Shown here piece after piece: positions 54,826 through 63,930 of a stretch of 64,000 nucleotides of DNA (the stretch's first letter is position 1; each line of letters opens with the position of its first letter). Location of the stretch: the NCBI GenBank assembly GCA_026671195.1, contig JAPOHD010000005.1:186001-250000 (forward strand), given 5' to 3'. Below the pieces are notes generated by a model, which worked only from the letters and a program-made list of their open reading frames with translations, was not told the DNA's origin and made no database searches. The position numbers and the translations under genes were made by a program. The DNA comes from Draconibacterium aestuarii (GTDB taxonomy: Bacteria; Bacteroidota; Bacteroidia; Bacteroidales; Prolixibacteraceae).

Positions 54826-56134
54826 TACTACTGATGCGTTAAAAATTATTACTAAATAAATTTAATTGTTCTTTGATATTTTGATTGACTTGGGTTTGTG
54901 TTAGAAGCTCAGCTAATGGTGTTTTATCAAAAGCTGATATGGAAAGTATTTGCATAATTTCATAGATTGGCAAATCACTTTTCAAAGCATGTTTTACTTC
55001 TGCGACGATTAAATATGTGCAAATTGCAACCCAGATATGGATATTCACTGCATTTTCAGAGTGTCCCCATATTTTCTTGATGGTCAGATTCTGCTTCATC
55101 CATTTGAAGAACACTTCAATTTGCCATCGGTTTCGGTATAAACTGGCAACTTCGAGTGCGGATACTTCAAAATTGTTGGTTATGAAAACAAGCAGTATTT
55201 CTTTTTTATCATCGCAGTACTCCACCATTCGAAGTATATCGGGGTAAAGCTTGCTTGATTTATAGCCTGTGAGTTGTATTGTCCTATATGTTCTAAGGCC
55301 AATCGATTGGTCAACGTTAAAATTACGTTCGACAACATCGTAAGCCATACTAACTTTAGCTCTGATGACAAAGAATGCCCCTACCTTATGGATATTGTAT
55401 AAAGCAAGTAAATCGATATAAGCTTTATCCATCTAGTATATTGCGTCAGGAGCTGGAGGCATGATATCCAGCACATTGCTGTCATGGTATTTCCCATCGG
55501 GAATGTGAATAAAAGTTGGGATGCTACCTCTCAAATCAAGCAGTGTATGGATTTTTACTGCACCTCGTGAGTATTTGCCTTGTGCCCAACTAAATAATTT
55601 TATACTTAAAGATATTGTTGTTGAATCCAGGGCAAAAACTTCATTGTCGATATCGACATTAGGAATGAGATTGTCTGAATACAGAGGTCTGACTTTTTGT
55701 ATTAGGTGTTCTCCAAATTCTGCAAATATTTTCCAATCACGGCGCTCCTTCGCACGAGATAAAGTTGATTGGTTTACGTTTTGTTTTATTCCTAAATGGT
55801 AAAGCTTTTGTCTATGGGCTTTCAAACAAGTACAAATATCCCGTAAAGAATTGAGCGAAGTTAATTGTCCAAAGAAAAGTTGAACAAACAAGTTCCAGCA
55901 ATTCAATTCCCTCACACGATAGTCTCCATTGTAACGCTTTACTAATTTATCAAACTCGTATTTGTTGACAAATTGCAATAGTTGAGCAAAAACATATTTC
56001 CCAGAGTTCATAATCTTGCGTTAAAATGCCGCAAAACTATAAGTCAATTCAAATCAAAAAATCAAAGAACGCTTGTATATTGCTTGTATTTAAATAATTA
56101 TATGATATTTTAAAAAGTTAACGCATCACTACTA
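54826..56134 (-). mobile_element. IS4-type insertion sequence, full length
   Basis: The ends TACTACTGATGCGTT (54826) and TAGTAGTGATGCGTT (complement, ending 56134) form a 13/15-bp inverted repeat. The 1.3-kb element carries one transposase gene on the minus strand. Its right end supplies the stop codon of the truncated small gene at 56132. A truncated second copy lies at 46109-46430. Confidence 0.85.
54839..56011 (-). pseudogene. IS4-family transposase (DUF4372 N-terminus) with in-frame TAG
   Basis: Two frames of 192 and 197 residues abut exactly (56011-55433 and 55432-54839) and are separated by one TAG at 55433-55435. Together they give a ~390-residue IS4 transposase: MNSGKYVFAQLLQFVNKYEF start, first catalytic D in FALDSTTISL, second D in MDKAYIDL directly after the TAG, and the YRNRWQIEVFFKWMKQNL region with the catalytic E. 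The stop removes the second aspartate and everything after it, so the gene is inactive unless read through. Confidence 0.9.
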
Positions 56135-56338
56135 ATTCTCCATCAACAATGGCAAATAAACTATCACTCCTCTTGCGACATCATGTGAATTGGTTCTTTT
56201 AAGCACCAGTTGACGGATTTTTTCCTCAATTTCCTCTGCCTCCTCCTCGGTATCTTGAAATAATCTTTTAGTGAGATGGTATTTCAAATCCACTGTTTGG
56301 GCTATTCTATTTGCTAAGTCTTGGTCAAACTCATACAT
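56132..56338 (-). pseudogene. Small helical protein gene, 3' end cut by the IS
   Basis: A 68-residue frame (MYEFDQDLANRIAQTVDLKY ... EEEAEEIEEKIRQLVLKRTN). Its stop TAG (56132-56134) lies in the IS terminal repeat, so the original C-terminus has been lost. It is helical and strongly acidic in the middle. Function unknown. Confidence 0.55.
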
Positions 56339-56369
56339 TATTTACGATTTATTCTGATTTGTTGTCCAT

Positions 56370-56456
56370 TCAATCTTTCTTCAATACCTCATCAATGCTT
56401 AATCCTTTCACTTCGTCCCCGAACTCGAACTCGGATGCAAAGGTTCTTCGGGCCAT
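56370..56456 (-). CDS. Possible 28-residue peptide
   Basis: The frame MARRTFASEFEFGDEVKGLS followed by IDEVLKKD sits between two other small minus-strand frames and overlaps the end of the 53-residue one by about 50 bases in another frame. It may be a real small gene or a chance frame. No relative recognised. Confidence 0.25.
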   Translation of the reverse strand: MARRTFASEFEFGDEVKGLSIDEVLKKD

Positions 56457-56569
56457 GGTTGATTATACCACTTCTCCTTTTCCTCCATTTCCCGCGCTCG
56501 GTTCATCATTTCGAGCGTTTCTCTGTAATACTTGTCTGCTTGTTTCCTATTGAATTTCTTCTTAGTCAT
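56408..56569 (-). CDS. Small basic-to-acidic 53-residue protein
   Basis: The frame MTKKKFNRKQADKYYRETLE, MMNRAREMEEKEKWYNQPWP, EEPLHPSSSSGTK is too short for usual thresholds but has a protein-like charge pattern and helical start. It is the first of three small minus-strand frames upstream of the IS. Unknown function. Confidence 0.4.
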   Translation of the reverse strand: MTKKKFNRKQADKYYRETLEMMNRAREMEEKEKWYNQPWPEEPLHPSSSSGTK

Positions 56570-56913
56570 AAGCGTGTTTTTTTTGATTTTAAGTGTGCTT
56601 AACTACTTCAAGGAGTTTTGCTTGGGGCGCTCAGTGGCCTACTATATAAATATTTAACTCTGACTTTCGTCAGAATACAAATTCCCCCAATTTGTTGTTC
56701 TAACGAACTTCCATCCGAGAACATCGTTATTTTTCTAGTAGTAGATAATTTTGGGTACTTGAATTTCATCCCTCTAAGTTACATAATTTTTATTTTAAAC
56801 TAACATTGACTACAAACTGATCTAACCAAATTTTCTTCCGATTACCAATAAAAGTTTGAAACTAACGACTTATGCATTTTAGTATATTCCCCTAAAAGAG
56901 GGTGAATCTTTGA
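56570..56913. other. Intergenic, no gene seen
   Basis: AT-rich region between the cassette at 56914-62669 and the small frames. It should include the promoter of the small frames and the terminator of the cassette; CCCCTAAAAGAGGG near 56888 can form only a weak hairpin. Confidence 0.5.
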
Positions 56914-58452
56914 TCAGTTAATTTTCCAACTTACTCCAAAACTAATCTGCCAGCTTATCTTAGGTACTTTTTCAGAAAGATCTTCTGCGTAATTTGTAAT
57001 GTTTGACAAGTCCCTATCAACGTATTTTTTATTTATTCGATTTACAAAACCACCTGCAAGCCCTCCAGATAAACTAAATTTGACATCCTTTAATACCAAT
57101 GCTCCTCCTCCCCCTAGACTTAAAAAGGGAGTGATATCTTGTTCAAATGGAACAAATACACCAACATTAACCGTTGGTCTAAAATATCTTCCCGTACGAA
57201 AAGAAGTTTCGAGATTTACACCCACACCAATCGAAACTTTATCGTCTTTAATAAAAGCATGAAGTTCATTTATACTTATAGTATCACTAATCTGTACTTC
57301 TGAACTATCAGTGTATACTTTGTTATTAACTAATCCAGTAACAACAAATGCACTACTCAAATGAGTAGCGTGTCCCCCTTTGGTTTTATATGGACCAAGA
57401 TCCCTGGTTAACGATTTATATTCCTGCCCGTTTTTATGTTCAATTTCCATTTTAATAGAGATCTCATCTTTGTCTGGGACGGTCAATGCTATTGGTGTTA
57501 ATGAGATATACTGAGGAATCCAATTCACGACATTTGATAATAGAATCCTCTCATTGTCTTTCATCTTTACTTTTGAAAACAATAATTGTAAAGAATCTTT
57601 GAAAACACTCAAAGCCATATAGTCATTGATGTTTAGGTATTTATAATTTGAGAATGTATTTAATACTGTTTCTAAATAATCTTTATTACGGGTTGATTGA
57701 TCTGTCTTTGATTCTCCAGAACTAACCTGATCTACGGTATCCGTTTGGGAGGAATCCATACTTCCTAACATTTGTAAAATATCGCTAATATCTTTTGAAT
57801 AGGTATAGTCTTCACCTTCTATTGATACTGATATATTTTTTAGTGAATTAAAATTATAGTTTGTAATATATACAGATAAGCTTGATCCCACGATGAGACC
57901 ATGCATGGTTCGTAACGAATCATTTCTAATTTTATATATATTATTATTCATCTTTTCTTTGAAATTAGAATTAGCATCAACAATTAAGATTCTATCACGC
58001 TTATTCCTTTTTGATATTATATCCTCATTTTTATAACGTTTAAATATAGGAATCAACAGTTGTGTAGGATCTGGTGAGGATAAATTTGCACATTCACTAT
58101 TACTAAATTCGTCATCACAAACGTAATACATTCGATTGCCCTGATCTGGATTCTTTTTATAGAAATTAATACTTTTCCCTAAGGAACCAATACTATATTT
58201 TATATTATAGGAGTTCTGACTTTCTTTTGATAAGTCTTTATAATCGGCTATTACTCCTTCCTTTACTGAAAACACCACTGAATTAATGCTGTCCAGTTTG
58301 TCGCCATTAAAATAGAGTTTAATTAGTTCTTTATTCTCTGCGCTTTCATAATTCGTGGATAATGTACTTTTACCTTCTTTAAGAAAAATTTCGATCTGAC
58401 TAATGCAAATTAGTGGTAGAAATATTAAGGTTAATACAATTAATTTTTTCAT
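56914..58452 (-). CDS. Exported protein with C-terminal outer-membrane barrel
   Basis: About 512 residues from the ATG at 58452, which begins a clean signal peptide (MKKLIVLTLIFLPLICISQ). An upstream ATG at 58521 would add 23 residues without support. The first ~370 residues are polar and have no domain I recognise. The last ~120 (SIGVGVNLETSFRTGRYFRP, PFLSLGGGGALVLKDVKFSL, ending WQISFGVSWKIN) alternate like a small outer-membrane barrel. It is the last gene of the minus-strand cassette and starts 11 bases after the protease stop, so it is co-translated. Confidence 0.75.
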   Translation of the reverse strand: MKKLIVLTLIFLPLICISQIEIFLKEGKSTLSTNYESAENKELIKLYFNGDKLDSINSVVFSVKEGVIADYKDLSKESQNSYNIKYSIGSLGKSINFYKKNPDQGNRMYYVCDDEFSNSECANLSSPDPTQLLIPIFKRYKNEDIISKRNKRDRILIVDANSNFKEKMNNNIYKIRNDSLRTMHGLIVGSSLSVYITNYNFNSLKNISVSIEGEDYTYSKDISDILQMLGSMDSSQTDTVDQVSSGESKTDQSTRNKDYLETVLNTFSNYKYLNINDYMALSVFKDSLQLLFSKVKMKDNERILLSNVVNWIPQYISLTPIALTVPDKDEISIKMEIEHKNGQEYKSLTRDLGPYKTKGGHATHLSSAFVVTGLVNNKVYTDSSEVQISDTISINELHAFIKDDKVSIGVGVNLETSFRTGRYFRPTVNVGVFVPFEQDITPFLSLGGGGALVLKDVKFSLSGGLAGGFVNRINKKYVDRDLSNITNYAEDLSEKVPKISWQISFGVSWKIN

Positions 58453-58462
58453 GATATATGTA

Positions 58463-60253
58463 CTAAATATTAACGATTTGCATGTAGGCATAGTTATCGC
58501 TTTTGGCAACCAGCATTCCATTAATTATCATATCACTGTCATCCTTTAAATAGACTATGGATCCACTATCACCTTTTCGAATGTTTTTATTGAGCGATTT
58601 AATTTTATATAAATAGAGTTTTTTATAAAAGTCTGGATAACTTATTGTACAATAAGTCCCCGACCAGAAACTGTGAAACTTTACATCAAATTTGCTGGTT
58701 GCACCGAACATGACCATGTGGTTGGATTCATCTGGAGTAAGTACTTCCCTTTTTATTACCTGGTAGTATTTTTCATAAGCTTCTTTAGTTATTGCGCATC
58801 TACAAAAATCATAGCCATCTCCGTCCACGTCCCCGAAATTATAATCATCACAAATTTCACAGTCAAATTCTTCACGTCGAGTGTTTTCGCCCCTTATGAC
58901 AAGTTTTACTTTTCTGTTTTCATCCTTAATCTTGTAATTATTCCGACCATTAATCTCTTTTAAATCTTGACTGGTTGCAAATACATGAAGATTGCTAATG
59001 GCATAATAGTTATCCTCATCTTTTTTTATTACCCCAAATGAACCAAGCGAAGATTTTGAGGTATTGTTGTAAGCATAACAAACAGGAAATTGTTCTTGAA
59101 TAATTTCATTGCATTCTCCTGAGATTGCCATGGATTGATCAGGAATAATTGCATCCAAAGTATCTGTATATAGGATATTTGTATAATCTTTTAAGTAGAA
59201 AGTATTATTATTAACTACAATGTTACCCTCATCTATCAAATTTATTAATGCTGTTTGAGCCTCATTACTGACAAATTCAACTTCTATCATTTTTTTATAT
59301 AAACGACTCTTTTTATCAAAGACGGTATTAATCCCATGGGAAACAACCCCTTTAATTTTTCCAATTTCCCTCCTATAAGCTTCATACATTTTAACAACTA
59401 CTCCATCGCGAGAGGTTTCAGCCAGATGTTTAATCTCATCCGCAGTTGAGTAATTGGTAAAAGTTTGTTCTTCGCTTAATTGCTGCCTTGTATTTTTTAC
59501 TTTTAATAGGAGATCCAGAAAATCGTGCCAGAATTTAGACCCAAGACTGAGAAACAATCCTATGCCGATATAGCCCAAAATATGTTGAACCACATTAAAA
59601 TACCTTTCCCTAATCATGTATAGCTTTTCAGAATCAGAAAACGTCTCGATTATCCAAGGTAGAACTATAAAAACTAGGGGTATTATAACAAATAAGACAA
59701 TAGCAATCCAAACAAGTCCTTTCGAACGCGGTAAGTTGTTGTAATTATTTTCATACAAATGTTTAAAGAAGACAAGTGTTGACCACCACATTATCAGTAC
59801 AAAATACAACAACCCTAGCCATTGCTGAATGCCTAAATTATTCAAATCCCATCCGATTATGACCGAAACGGCTCCTTTTTGCTGGGTAGAGGTTTCAAAA
59901 ATACGATCGATTATTTGAAATAGATTTGCATTTAATAAAACAGCGACTAATATCCCTACAATGATATTTATAGTCAAGATTCGATATTCTCTTTGCTTTT
60001 CAGCTTCCTTTGTGGGTTGTTTAACCGCTAAAATCTTAATTCGAATTTTTAACCACAACTTAAATTTATTTTCAAGTATATGTGGCCAAATAATATATAG
60101 TGTTCTGCCTTGAAGATACAATTTCACAAAGTTCGCAACCCTCTCAGCTATCAGGGATAACATAAAAACTGTAATGGTAAAAGGAATTAAAAAATCTTCC
60201 ATGCTGTCTTTTTTGCATATTACACATACCAAATCCTGTAACATTAATAACAT
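58463..60253 (-). CDS. Membrane-anchored trypsin-like serine protease
   Basis: Up to 596 residues. The N-terminal ~245 contain about five membrane segments (around 22-42, 90-112, 139-160, 180-205 and 232-252). After a helical linker, the last ~190 residues are a trypsin-fold protease with H423 (ISNLHVFA), D482 (DGYDFCRCA) and S563 (KGDSGSIVY) in the correct order. Four cysteines lie near 464-487. A start at the ATG of 60202 (MEDFLIPFTITVF) is an alternative that places the first helix at the N-terminus. The side on which the protease lies is not decided by the sequence. Upstream and downstream genes are spaced by 28 and 10 bases. Confidence 0.82.
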   Translation of the reverse strand: MLLMLQDLVCVICKKDSMEDFLIPFTITVFMLSLIAERVANFVKLYLQGRTLYIIWPHILENKFKLWLKIRIKILAVKQPTKEAEKQREYRILTINIIVGILVAVLLNANLFQIIDRIFETSTQQKGAVSVIIGWDLNNLGIQQWLGLLYFVLIMWWSTLVFFKHLYENNYNNLPRSKGLVWIAIVLFVIIPLVFIVLPWIIETFSDSEKLYMIRERYFNVVQHILGYIGIGLFLSLGSKFWHDFLDLLLKVKNTRQQLSEEQTFTNYSTADEIKHLAETSRDGVVVKMYEAYRREIGKIKGVVSHGINTVFDKKSRLYKKMIEVEFVSNEAQTALINLIDEGNIVVNNNTFYLKDYTNILYTDTLDAIIPDQSMAISGECNEIIQEQFPVCYAYNNTSKSSLGSFGVIKKDEDNYYAISNLHVFATSQDLKEINGRNNYKIKDENRKVKLVIRGENTRREEFDCEICDDYNFGDVDGDGYDFCRCAITKEAYEKYYQVIKREVLTPDESNHMVMFGATSKFDVKFHSFWSGTYCTISYPDFYKKLYLYKIKSLNKNIRKGDSGSIVYLKDDSDMIINGMLVAKSDNYAYMQIVNI

Positions 60254-60281
60254 TAGAAATTTGTATCAATTCTAATGTCAT

Positions 60282-60656
60282 TTACAGAGAAAGAACACCA
60301 AAAACACCTGTAAAAAACAATGCAAACAAGAAAGTAACAATTTGAGCGAATGACTTAAAAGTAATATTACGATCATTTATTGAAAGATTCTTTTCATGTT
60401 CCTCCAGATTCGTTAGTTTTTTATTCTTTGGGAGTAATGTTCCCGTAAGAGAAAGCATAGTAGCAACACCCAAAATAATTGACAAAAAAAATAATATCCA
60501 CGAAACAAACAGAGGCCATGTGACCAATTCAGCAAAATCACTCGTTAAGTCGCCTAAAAACGTTATTGTTATCGTTATAATTCCTGTTGAAAGTGTAATC
60601 AATAGTTTAGTACTTTCGGCGGCATAATCAAAAGCCTTTTTTTGACATTCATACAT
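60282..60656 (-). CDS. Small three-helix membrane protein
   Basis: A 124-residue protein with membrane segments near 18-37, 48-72 and 104-123, and a charged cytoplasmic-type loop between (KNKKLTNLEEHEKNLSINDR). No family recognised. It lies between the 111-residue protein and the protease gene with gaps of about 30 bases, so it is part of the cassette and may be a membrane partner or anchor. Confidence 0.7.
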   Translation of the reverse strand: MYECQKKAFDYAAESTKLLITLSTGIITITITFLGDLTSDFAELVTWPLFVSWILFFLSIILGVATMLSLTGTLLPKNKKLTNLEEHEKNLSINDRNITFKSFAQIVTFLFALFFTGVFGVLSL

Positions 60657-60689
60657 TGCATCCTACTTTAAAAAGTATCAAATAATCAA

Positions 60690-61025
60690 TTAACAAATAG
60701 GCCACATTGGACATAATATATCATGCGCCCATCCCCAGGTTTGTTCTCCTATTAGTTCATTTATCCGATCATCGGGATAAACCTTCCCTCGGGCAATTAT
60801 CATGTGATCGATATAAATTGAAATTTTCTTTTCTGCAATTCCGATAAGCGCCTGCTTTTCTATACTCTCATATTCTGGAGGAGGATTTAAGATATTAAAG
60901 GCTGCCCGACGTGACATTTCATGAATCCCGCTCTTGGCTCCTTCACCAAATTTAAACCCCTTAGAAAATGCATATACATGTGCAAATTTTTCAAGGTGTT
61001 CCTGTATTTTTTTTTGATCATCCAT
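60690..61025 (-). CDS. Uncharacterised 111-residue protein
   Basis: A small soluble protein (MDDQKKIQEHLEKFAHVYAF ... EQTWGWAHDILCPMWPIC). It has an aromatic, cysteine-containing C-terminus and no signal peptide. No family recognised. It is embedded in the cassette, 25 bases after the hydrolase stop, and could be an adaptor or substrate of the protease. Confidence 0.65.
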   Translation of the reverse strand: MDDQKKIQEHLEKFAHVYAFSKGFKFGEGAKSGIHEMSRRAAFNILNPPPEYESIEKQALIGIAEKKISIYIDHMIIARGKVYPDDRINELIGEQTWGWAHDILCPMWPIC

Positions 61026-61050
61026 AATTTAATTTTCACTCTGTTTTATA

Positions 61051-62271
61051 CTATTCATAACCAATTCTTAAATTCCCATATTCAGGGATGAAAATTTTTA
61101 TATTATCATCACCATAGGTGTCATATCCAGTAGAAGAACTTAAATAAGTCCATTCTCTCTGATACTCTTTTTCTCCTCCATTTTGATAATATCCTTTGTC
61201 AGTTCTAAAAATGTCTTTTTTCAAAACTCCTGAACTAGTAAATCTTCTTGCTGTACTCTCTCTGGGGTGCTTGTGTATATTTCCTGCTGAGAATACTACA
61301 TATCTGGGTGAAACAATTTCAACAAATTCTTTACAGGAAGCATTATCGGCTCCATGATGTGCTGCAATTAAAACATCCGAATTTATAAAATCATGATCCA
61401 ATGAATCTATGAGGTATTTTTCGGTGGCTATACATCCGTCTTCTCCAGTTATTCTACCCACTGCATCTCCTTCAAAAAGTACTGATTGGTTGCTAAATTC
61501 AAGTTTTACTCCAATACTCACAGCGTTGTTTAAATAACTATCCATATAGCTTATCTCTTCCCAATAATCAGGAGGCGAACCAAAGCCTGAAAGAAAATAT
61601 AGCTTAACACCATCTTCTTCAAAGATCATTTCACCAGCTTTGATTTTTGATTCAGACAGGTTGAGTGCTTCATAATCGTAATCAATTTCATTTATTTCTT
61701 CCAAGCCTTGCTCCAGACTCTCATTAAAATTACCTAGCCGAAAGTCAGTATAAAGTATTCTGTTTATTTTATAGCCTCTGATTATTTCTGCCGCCGATCC
61801 CCAGTGATCCGAATCAGTATGACTTAAAATTAGAAATTCGATCTCAGAGTCATCAGGGATATTTTGTTTGATATAATTTAAAGCATAATCTCTATTCCCT
61901 GCATCATAAACCATATACCTCTTCTCGGAAAGTTTTATCAAACAACTTAGTCCGGCTCCGACATCAATAACGGTAATTTCAATACCTTTTACGCCATTAA
62001 GCACTACTGGCAGATTCCCAATCATATACTCCAACAAAGTCCTATATATCCAGCCTTCTATGTTGGTCGTTGGATTTTTAACATGGTAATATCCTCTGTT
62101 TTGTTGGCCGCTGTCAAGAACCTCTAATTCCTGATTTACAGACACAAGCTCTAGTTTTTCTGAATTACTTTTGGGAAATTCACGAATACTTGTGTTTTTA
62201 CGCACTCTTACATAATCTGCAAATGAATTAATTGAGGCAAATAATAAGACCAGAATAACAAGATATTTCAT
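61051..62271 (-). CDS. Secreted SH3/metallo-beta-lactamase-fold hydrolase (ComEC-like)
   Basis: A 406-residue protein with signal peptide (1-18). Residues ~19-82 form a bacterial SH3 domain (VRVRKNTSIREFPKSNSEKL ... GWIYRTLL). The rest is a ComEC/Rec2-type metallo-beta-lactamase domain: HTDSDHWGS (H151, D153, D155, H156), NNAVSIGVKLEF, FEGDA (D269), AAHHGADN (H305, H306) and VVFSAGNIHKHP. Such domains act as nucleases or phosphodiesterases; here it is exported, so it would act outside the cytoplasm. The start overlaps the preceding gene by four bases. Confidence 0.88.
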   Translation of the reverse strand: MKYLVILVLLFASINSFADYVRVRKNTSIREFPKSNSEKLELVSVNQELEVLDSGQQNRGYYHVKNPTTNIEGWIYRTLLEYMIGNLPVVLNGVKGIEITVIDVGAGLSCLIKLSEKRYMVYDAGNRDYALNYIKQNIPDDSEIEFLILSHTDSDHWGSAAEIIRGYKINRILYTDFRLGNFNESLEQGLEEINEIDYDYEALNLSESKIKAGEMIFEEDGVKLYFLSGFGSPPDYWEEISYMDSYLNNAVSIGVKLEFSNQSVLFEGDAVGRITGEDGCIATEKYLIDSLDHDFINSDVLIAAHHGADNASCKEFVEIVSPRYVVFSAGNIHKHPRESTARRFTSSGVLKKDIFRTDKGYYQNGGEKEYQREWTYLSSSTGYDTYGDDNIKIFIPEYGNLRIGYE

Positions 62272-62669
62272 TGTTTCCCTTTTATTTTGTTCACAGCATA
62301 AGGAATAATGCCAATACCTAATGCCAATATAATATTGGCTAATTCATTTAAATTAAGTCCTGAAACACTTTTGACAGAATATACGTCCATATAAATATAA
62401 TATGACACCAAACAGGCTGCTATTATTATAGCAGTTATACCTGACATAAGCATAATTAGTCTGCTTGAACTTCTTTTAGGTACATCAACATTTGGGTTAT
62501 CACCCTCTTTTGTTCCAGGGACTAAATCAGTATCTGAAAGCAAATTTTCAAGTCCCTTACTTTGAAGGTTTTTTGTAATAATGGGTTTCAGAAATACATA
62601 GAGAAGTAAAATAGGAGCAATTACCAATAAAAATGCGAGAATCTCAGGGAAAAACATTGCAACTTTCAT
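62268..62669 (-). CDS. Small membrane protein heading the cassette
   Basis: A 133-residue protein with hydrophobic segments around 8-28, 70-92 and 105-125. A hydrophilic loop (KGLENLLSDTDLVPGTKEGD) lies between the first two. No family recognised. It is the first gene of the minus-strand run and shares ATGA with the hydrolase gene, so it is translationally coupled. Confidence 0.7.
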   Translation of the reverse strand: MKVAMFFPEILAFLLVIAPILLLYVFLKPIITKNLQSKGLENLLSDTDLVPGTKEGDNPNVDVPKRSSSRLIMLMSGITAIIIAACLVSYYIYMDVYSVKSVSGLNLNELANIILALGIGIIPYAVNKIKGKQ

Positions 62670-63154
62670 ATTAATTATTTTTGGGTTTATGATTACTACG
62701 TATAAAGAAAAATATAGTTATAAATATTGTGTGGTTTTTACTTTTCTAGCTTTTAGGAGAATCCTATGCATTTTTAATGAAATCTATCCAAACGAATAAG
62801 CATCCTGCACAACTCTATCTTTCAACTTTGCATACTTACCAGAAAATGTAATTGAATTATAATCTTAACTTCAATAGTCAACAGCACAACATTTTATCGG
62901 AATAAGTATTTACTGATCTGATCAATTTATATTGCAAAAAAGAATACAAGATTAGTATCGTACATCAGCACTATGAGCGCTTTCTAATTAGCATTACCCT
63001 TTGAAATATTTAAACAATCTAACAGTTTCATCATTCATATCAAATACATAGTATATAAATCCACGAAACCCACCACAAGTCTGAAAGGAGAAAAGTAACA
63101 AACATCACTAAAGATTTGTTACCACATTCTACCGGGCAACCGAGACCATGATTT
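62670..63154. other. AT-rich intergenic region upstream of the cassette
   Basis: No gene seen. The cassette promoter should lie within about 100 bases of 62669, but no exact TAnnTTTG box was found on the minus strand. Confidence 0.5.
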
Positions 63155-63463
63155 TTATGGCATCTGTGAAGTGCTATTATCCCTCTTCATCAAATTCGCG
63201 ACATTTGCAAAGAAATCGCCACTATTTGATTGTTCCGTTACTTCCGTTGGTGAAAGTTTGGGTAAAACAAAATCCAATAGCTTTAGCAATATTTCCAACC
63301 TGGTTTTTGGTGATAACTCTTTTAAATCTTTTGCAACCTTGTTTTTTGTATAATTGCTTGCTATTACCTCTTTTATAAAGTCACGAAACTCCTGAGTACT
63401 TTTATTATAAATACCTCGTTTCCTACCTATTGGATTGCCTGATTGTCCTTTTTGAAATGCCAT
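63155..63463 (-). CDS. DUF5681-like phage-associated protein
   Basis: A 102-residue protein. The N-terminus FQKGQSGNPIGRKRG is the conserved start of the DUF5681 domain, often found next to phage terminase or in mobile elements. The remaining helical part (SPKTRLEILLKLLDFVLPKL) is also family-like. It stands alone near the right end of the island, probably a leftover of the phage-like backbone. Confidence 0.75.
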   Translation of the reverse strand: MAFQKGQSGNPIGRKRGIYNKSTQEFRDFIKEVIASNYTKNKVAKDLKELSPKTRLEILLKLLDFVLPKLSPTEVTEQSNSGDFFANVANLMKRDNSTSQMP

Positions 63464-63930
63464 AACTTTGTTTTTTATTGTTATTTACAATAGAACTCAT
63501 GTTGTAACGCAATATTAGTATTAGAGCGGGCATTATTCAGGAACCCTGTACCATAAATACGGGACAGTGTGCGCAAACTTAGAAACTGTTGCATATATTA
63601 GGTCTCTAGAAAATTTGCGAAGATGTGTTGGTTAAATTAATTCATTCAAAGGAAGGCGAGCTATAATTTAAGTTCAACGAAAAACCATTTAATATAAAAA
63701 CTTCTTCTCAATGAAATGGCAATGAATATAAACGGTATAAGATAGAGACTTGTACGAACAACACTATTAAAGACTGTCAGCAATATTGATAACCTAAAAG
63801 AAAAGAGGTTATATAAAACAATCTAAGTAAAGTTTATTAGAAAAAGGATTACTTGGTGGCGAAATGACCAGAAAAAAAACAGGAAATATTAAGCTTAAAA
63901 ATTAAAATTTTGAACTCCTGCAATCAAGAA
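63464..63930. other. Intergenic, right end of the island
   Basis: AT-rich, no gene seen. It leads to the right island-end repeat. Confidence 0.55.

Noticed and set aside
36663-55435. Stop-codon reassignment, because several island genes contain a single in-frame stop
   Set aside because: The stops are of all three kinds (TAG at 36816 and 55433, TAA in the IS481 and SusC fragments, TGA in hsdR) and normal genes nearby end with the same codons. Ordinary decay explains them.
58453-58521. Upstream start for the exported barrel protein
   Set aside because: The ATG at 58452 directly begins a good signal peptide; the extra 23 residues overlap the protease gene and would bury it.
56914-62669. AVAST type I anti-phage system (MBL hydrolase plus protease)
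   Set aside because: There is no STAND NTPase, the hydrolase has a signal peptide and SH3 domain, and the protease is a membrane protein. The gene set differs.
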